From positions 1,243,131 to 1,307,130 of the forward strand of contig NZ_CP069349.1 in NCBI RefSeq assembly GCF_021497505.1: a stretch of DNA of 64,000 bases, read 5' to 3'. Under the pieces are notes generated by a model. It was not told where the DNA came from, searched no databases, and saw nothing but the letters and a program-made list of their open reading frames with translations. Below are positions 62,381-64,000 of this stretch, piece by piece. Source of the stretch: Turicibacter sp. TJ11. Its GTDB lineage: Bacteria; Bacillota_I; Bacilli_A; MOL361; Turicibacteraceae. A program made the translations under genes and the position numbers. Numbering within the stretch: position 1 is the stretch's first letter; each line of letters starts with the position of its first letter.

Positions 62381-64000
62381 CTACTGAATTGAGCTTGGAA
62401 CTAGTGAATTATCCTCACTTTCTACACTGGTTGAACTTTCTGTTTCTGCACCTGCTGAGTTGTCTGTTCCTCCACCTGTTGAGTTATCTGTTCCTTCACC
62501 TGCTGAGTTATCTGTTCCTTCACCTGCTGAGTTATCTGTTCCTTCACCTGTTGAGTTGTCTGGTCCTCCACTCGTTGAGTTATCTATTCCTCCACCTGTT
62601 GAGTTACCTGTTCCTCCATTTGTTGAGTTATCTGTTCCTTCATTTGTTGAGTTACCTGTTCCTCCATTTGTTGAGTTACCTGTTCCTCCACCTGTTGAGT
62701 TACCTGTTCCTCCACCTGTTGAGTTACCTGTTCCTCCACCTGTTGAGTTACCTGTATTACCTGAGTTACTAGTTGGTGGTGTTATTACTAAGTTATCATT
62801 TACAGTTGAATTAGATTCACCTTTTACAGGCGTCTCTATTTCAATACTCTCATCAGTACTTGTACTATTTTCTGATGCACCACTTGGAAGCGACTCATTA
62901 TAATATGTTTTCACCCACTGTGCACCTTCATACTCTTCGAATCCATTGAAGCTAAAATTAAAATTAAAGTTTGGAGATTGTTTTTCTAAATTAATCAACA
63001 TTTGGTTGCGAGCATCTTCAATTGCCCCTTCATACGGAAACGCGTAGCTTAATTTAAAACTATAATACGGGTTATCCATATAACCGTATTGGGCACTTAA
63101 AACCATGCTCTTGATATGAATAAAATCTAGTGGATTTTGGCCATTAAAAGTTGGAACTAGACCTAATAAATATTGAAGACCAGATGTCATTTGATTAATT
63201 GAAATATTAGTTTCAATGTTATTTCCTAGTACATCTAATAGATCTAAAAACTCATTCACTGTATTCATTTCTGTTAGCATTTGATTAACAATTCCTTCGA
63301 TAACTAACTGCTGGTGTTCTGCACGACCTAAATCGCCTTTAGCTAACGTTTTACGATGGCGTGATAGAGCTAATGCTTGCTCACCATTTAGGTGTTGATA
63401 CCCTTCTTCAACGGTAATCAAATGTTCACCAAACTGGCGATTACTGTCCTGTTCTTCAATCGTAACAGGAACATCAACATAAATCCCTCCAATTGTATCA
63501 ACTAGCTCTACAACCCCTTTAAAATTGATCTTTACATAGTAAGGAATATTTAAATCAAACATCTTTTCAACTGACTCAATAACACATGTCGTTCCACCAT
63601 TATTTGAGTGTGTGATTTTATCTTTAGTATTATTAAAACATGGAATTTCAACATATGAATCGCGTGGAATAGATGTCATGGTCACTGATAAATTCTTTGG
63701 ATTAACTGTTGCTACAATTAAAGAATCTGCTAATGAGGCAGCTTCTAGTCCCTGCTCTGTTGAATCAACTCCAATTAATAACATAGAGAACGGTTCATCA
63801 ATTAACGAGGTGTTAGTAATTGCTAAGTTAGATCCTTCTTGTTTAATCACTGTTTCAATATTAGCTAAAACTTTCGTTTCATTTTTAATATCTTCGAATC
63901 CTAATTGCTCTGAAAATAAAGATGAATAGTTGTCTCCAACAATAATAGCATCAATTTTTCCATCATATAAATCATGAATCATTGTCACCGGTGAATCATA
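62381..64000 (-). CDS. LytR-CpsA-Psr (LCP) family ligase with repetitive tail (5' end outside the window)
   Basis: At least 539 residues; the frame stays open to base 64000, so the true start and the N-terminal membrane anchor lie to the right. LCP enzymes transfer polysaccharides from lipid carriers to peptidoglycan. Catalytic-core segments visible are FSMLLIGVDS, MTSIPRDSYVEIP, INFKGVVELVDTIGGIYVDVP and LNGEQALALSRHRK. The part before (YDGKIDAIIVGDNY) is the accessory domain seen in CpsA-type members. After the core comes an acidic linker, then 13 octapeptide repeats of the type (G/D)NSTGGGT, then a short tail. It heads the polysaccharide operon and should attach its product to the wall. 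Confidence 0.9.
   Translation of the reverse strand, partial: YDSPVTMIHDLYDGKIDAIIVGDNYSSLFSEQLGFEDIKNETKVLANIETVIKQEGSNLAITNTSLIDEPFSMLLIGVDSTEQGLEAASLADSLIVATVNPKNLSVTMTSIPRDSYVEIPCFNNTKDKITHSNNGGTTCVIESVEKMFDLNIPYYVKINFKGVVELVDTIGGIYVDVPVTIEEQDSNRQFGEHLITVEEGYQHLNGEQALALSRHRKTLAKGDLGRAEHQQLVIEGIVNQMLTEMNTVNEFLDLLDVLGNNIETNISINQMTSGLQYLLGLVPTFNGQNPLDFIHIKSMVLSAQYGYMDNPYYSFKLSYAFPYEGAIEDARNQMLINLEKQSPNFNFNFSFNGFEEYEGAQWVKTYYNESLPSGASENSTSTDESIEIETPVKGESNSTVNDNLVITPPTSNSGNTGNSTGGGTGNSTGGGTGNSTGGGTGNSTNGGTGNSTNEGTDNSTNGGTGNSTGGGIDNSTSGGPDNSTGEGTDNSAGEGTDNSAGEGTDNSTGGGTDNSAGAETESSTSVESEDNSLVPSSIQ
62441..62752. repeat. Thirteen tandem 24-bp units inside the LCP gene
   Basis: Each unit encodes eight residues, (G/D)-N-S-(T/A)-x-(G/E)-G-T with variants. 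Units near 62750 are almost identical, while those near 62441 are more diverged. The repeats keep frame and form a glycine-, asparagine- and serine-rich tail. Confidence 0.93.

Noticed and set aside
62441-62752. Regularly spaced repeats that could suggest a CRISPR array
   Set aside because: Units are contiguous, in frame and encode a peptide repeat; there are no spacers and no cas genes.
62389-62903. Two long plus-strand frames with Leu/His/Ser or Pro/Val/Glu repeats opposite the LCP gene
   Set aside because: They are products of the 24-bp repeats read on the other strand; no ribosome binding site and no plausible protein composition.
1-64000. Signs of prophage, insertion sequences or a defence island
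   Set aside because: No integrase, transposase, phage structural gene, toxin pair or restriction gene was recognised; gene order is mostly conserved Firmicutes synteny.

Overview
The window comes from a low-GC, AT-rich, endospore-forming Firmicute. The evidence is a dense set of sporulation genes: spoIVA, spoVIF, spmA/spmB, dacB, the dacF-spoIIAA-spoIIAB-sigF block, spoVAC-AD-AE-AF and cotY/cotZ-type coat genes. Gene order matches Bacillus synteny in several blocks (cmk-rpsA-der-gpsA-spoIVA-hup; scpA-scpB-dacB-spmA-spmB-rluB; dacF-spoIIA-spoVA), but spoVAA and spoVAB are missing and ribosomal protein S1 has six domains. A Turicibacter/Erysipelotrichales-like host is my best guess, inferred from general features and not proven. 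Most genes are on the minus strand. I see no phage, insertion sequence, tRNA, rRNA or CRISPR array.

Layout. 1-9.2 kb: the start of an unidentified membrane or secreted protein, a large VWA-domain protein, a DnaQ-type exonuclease with a BRCT domain, a membrane-anchored VanY-type peptidase with an acidic tail, two CotY/CotZ coat proteins facing a CotO-like gene, and a RodA/FtsW-type glycosyltransferase. 9.2-16.4 kb: AddA and AddB. 16.5-24.2 kb: HU, SpoIVA, SpoVIF, GpsA, Der, S1 and Cmk. 24.3-31 kb: an acidic tail-anchored protein, ferredoxin, RluB, SpmB, SpmA, DacB, a previously unlisted 47-residue protein with a spore-protease-like site, ScpB and ScpA. 31.2-37.7 kb: SpoVAF-E-D-C, SigF, SpoIIAB, SpoIIAA and DacF. 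38-51.9 kb: housekeeping genes (Pdp, PlsC, FolA, a methyltransferase, an SSB, two M16 peptidases, DeoD, DeoC, an AI-2E-family permease, an RnfD-like membrane protein, MsrA, TcdA). 51.9-53 kb: a 1.1 kb island without genes that holds two tandem 6S RNAs and other structured elements. 53-64 kb: a surface polysaccharide operon (LCP ligase, flippase, seven glycosyltransferase-type genes and a polymerase-like membrane protein).

How the parts fit. Promoter sequences read by eye agree with gene function. Sigma-K-like elements precede the coat genes and spoVIF, a sigma-E-like element precedes spoIVA, sigma-G-like elements precede spoVAC and the 47-residue gene, and a Spo0A box precedes spoIIAA. The most interesting unannotated material is RNA and small genes: the 6S pair with its neighbours, a ~200-nt candidate sRNA with C-only loops between ssb and an M16 peptidase gene, and the small spore-type protein at 29.4 kb. 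All assignments are by eye; none has been tested by database search.
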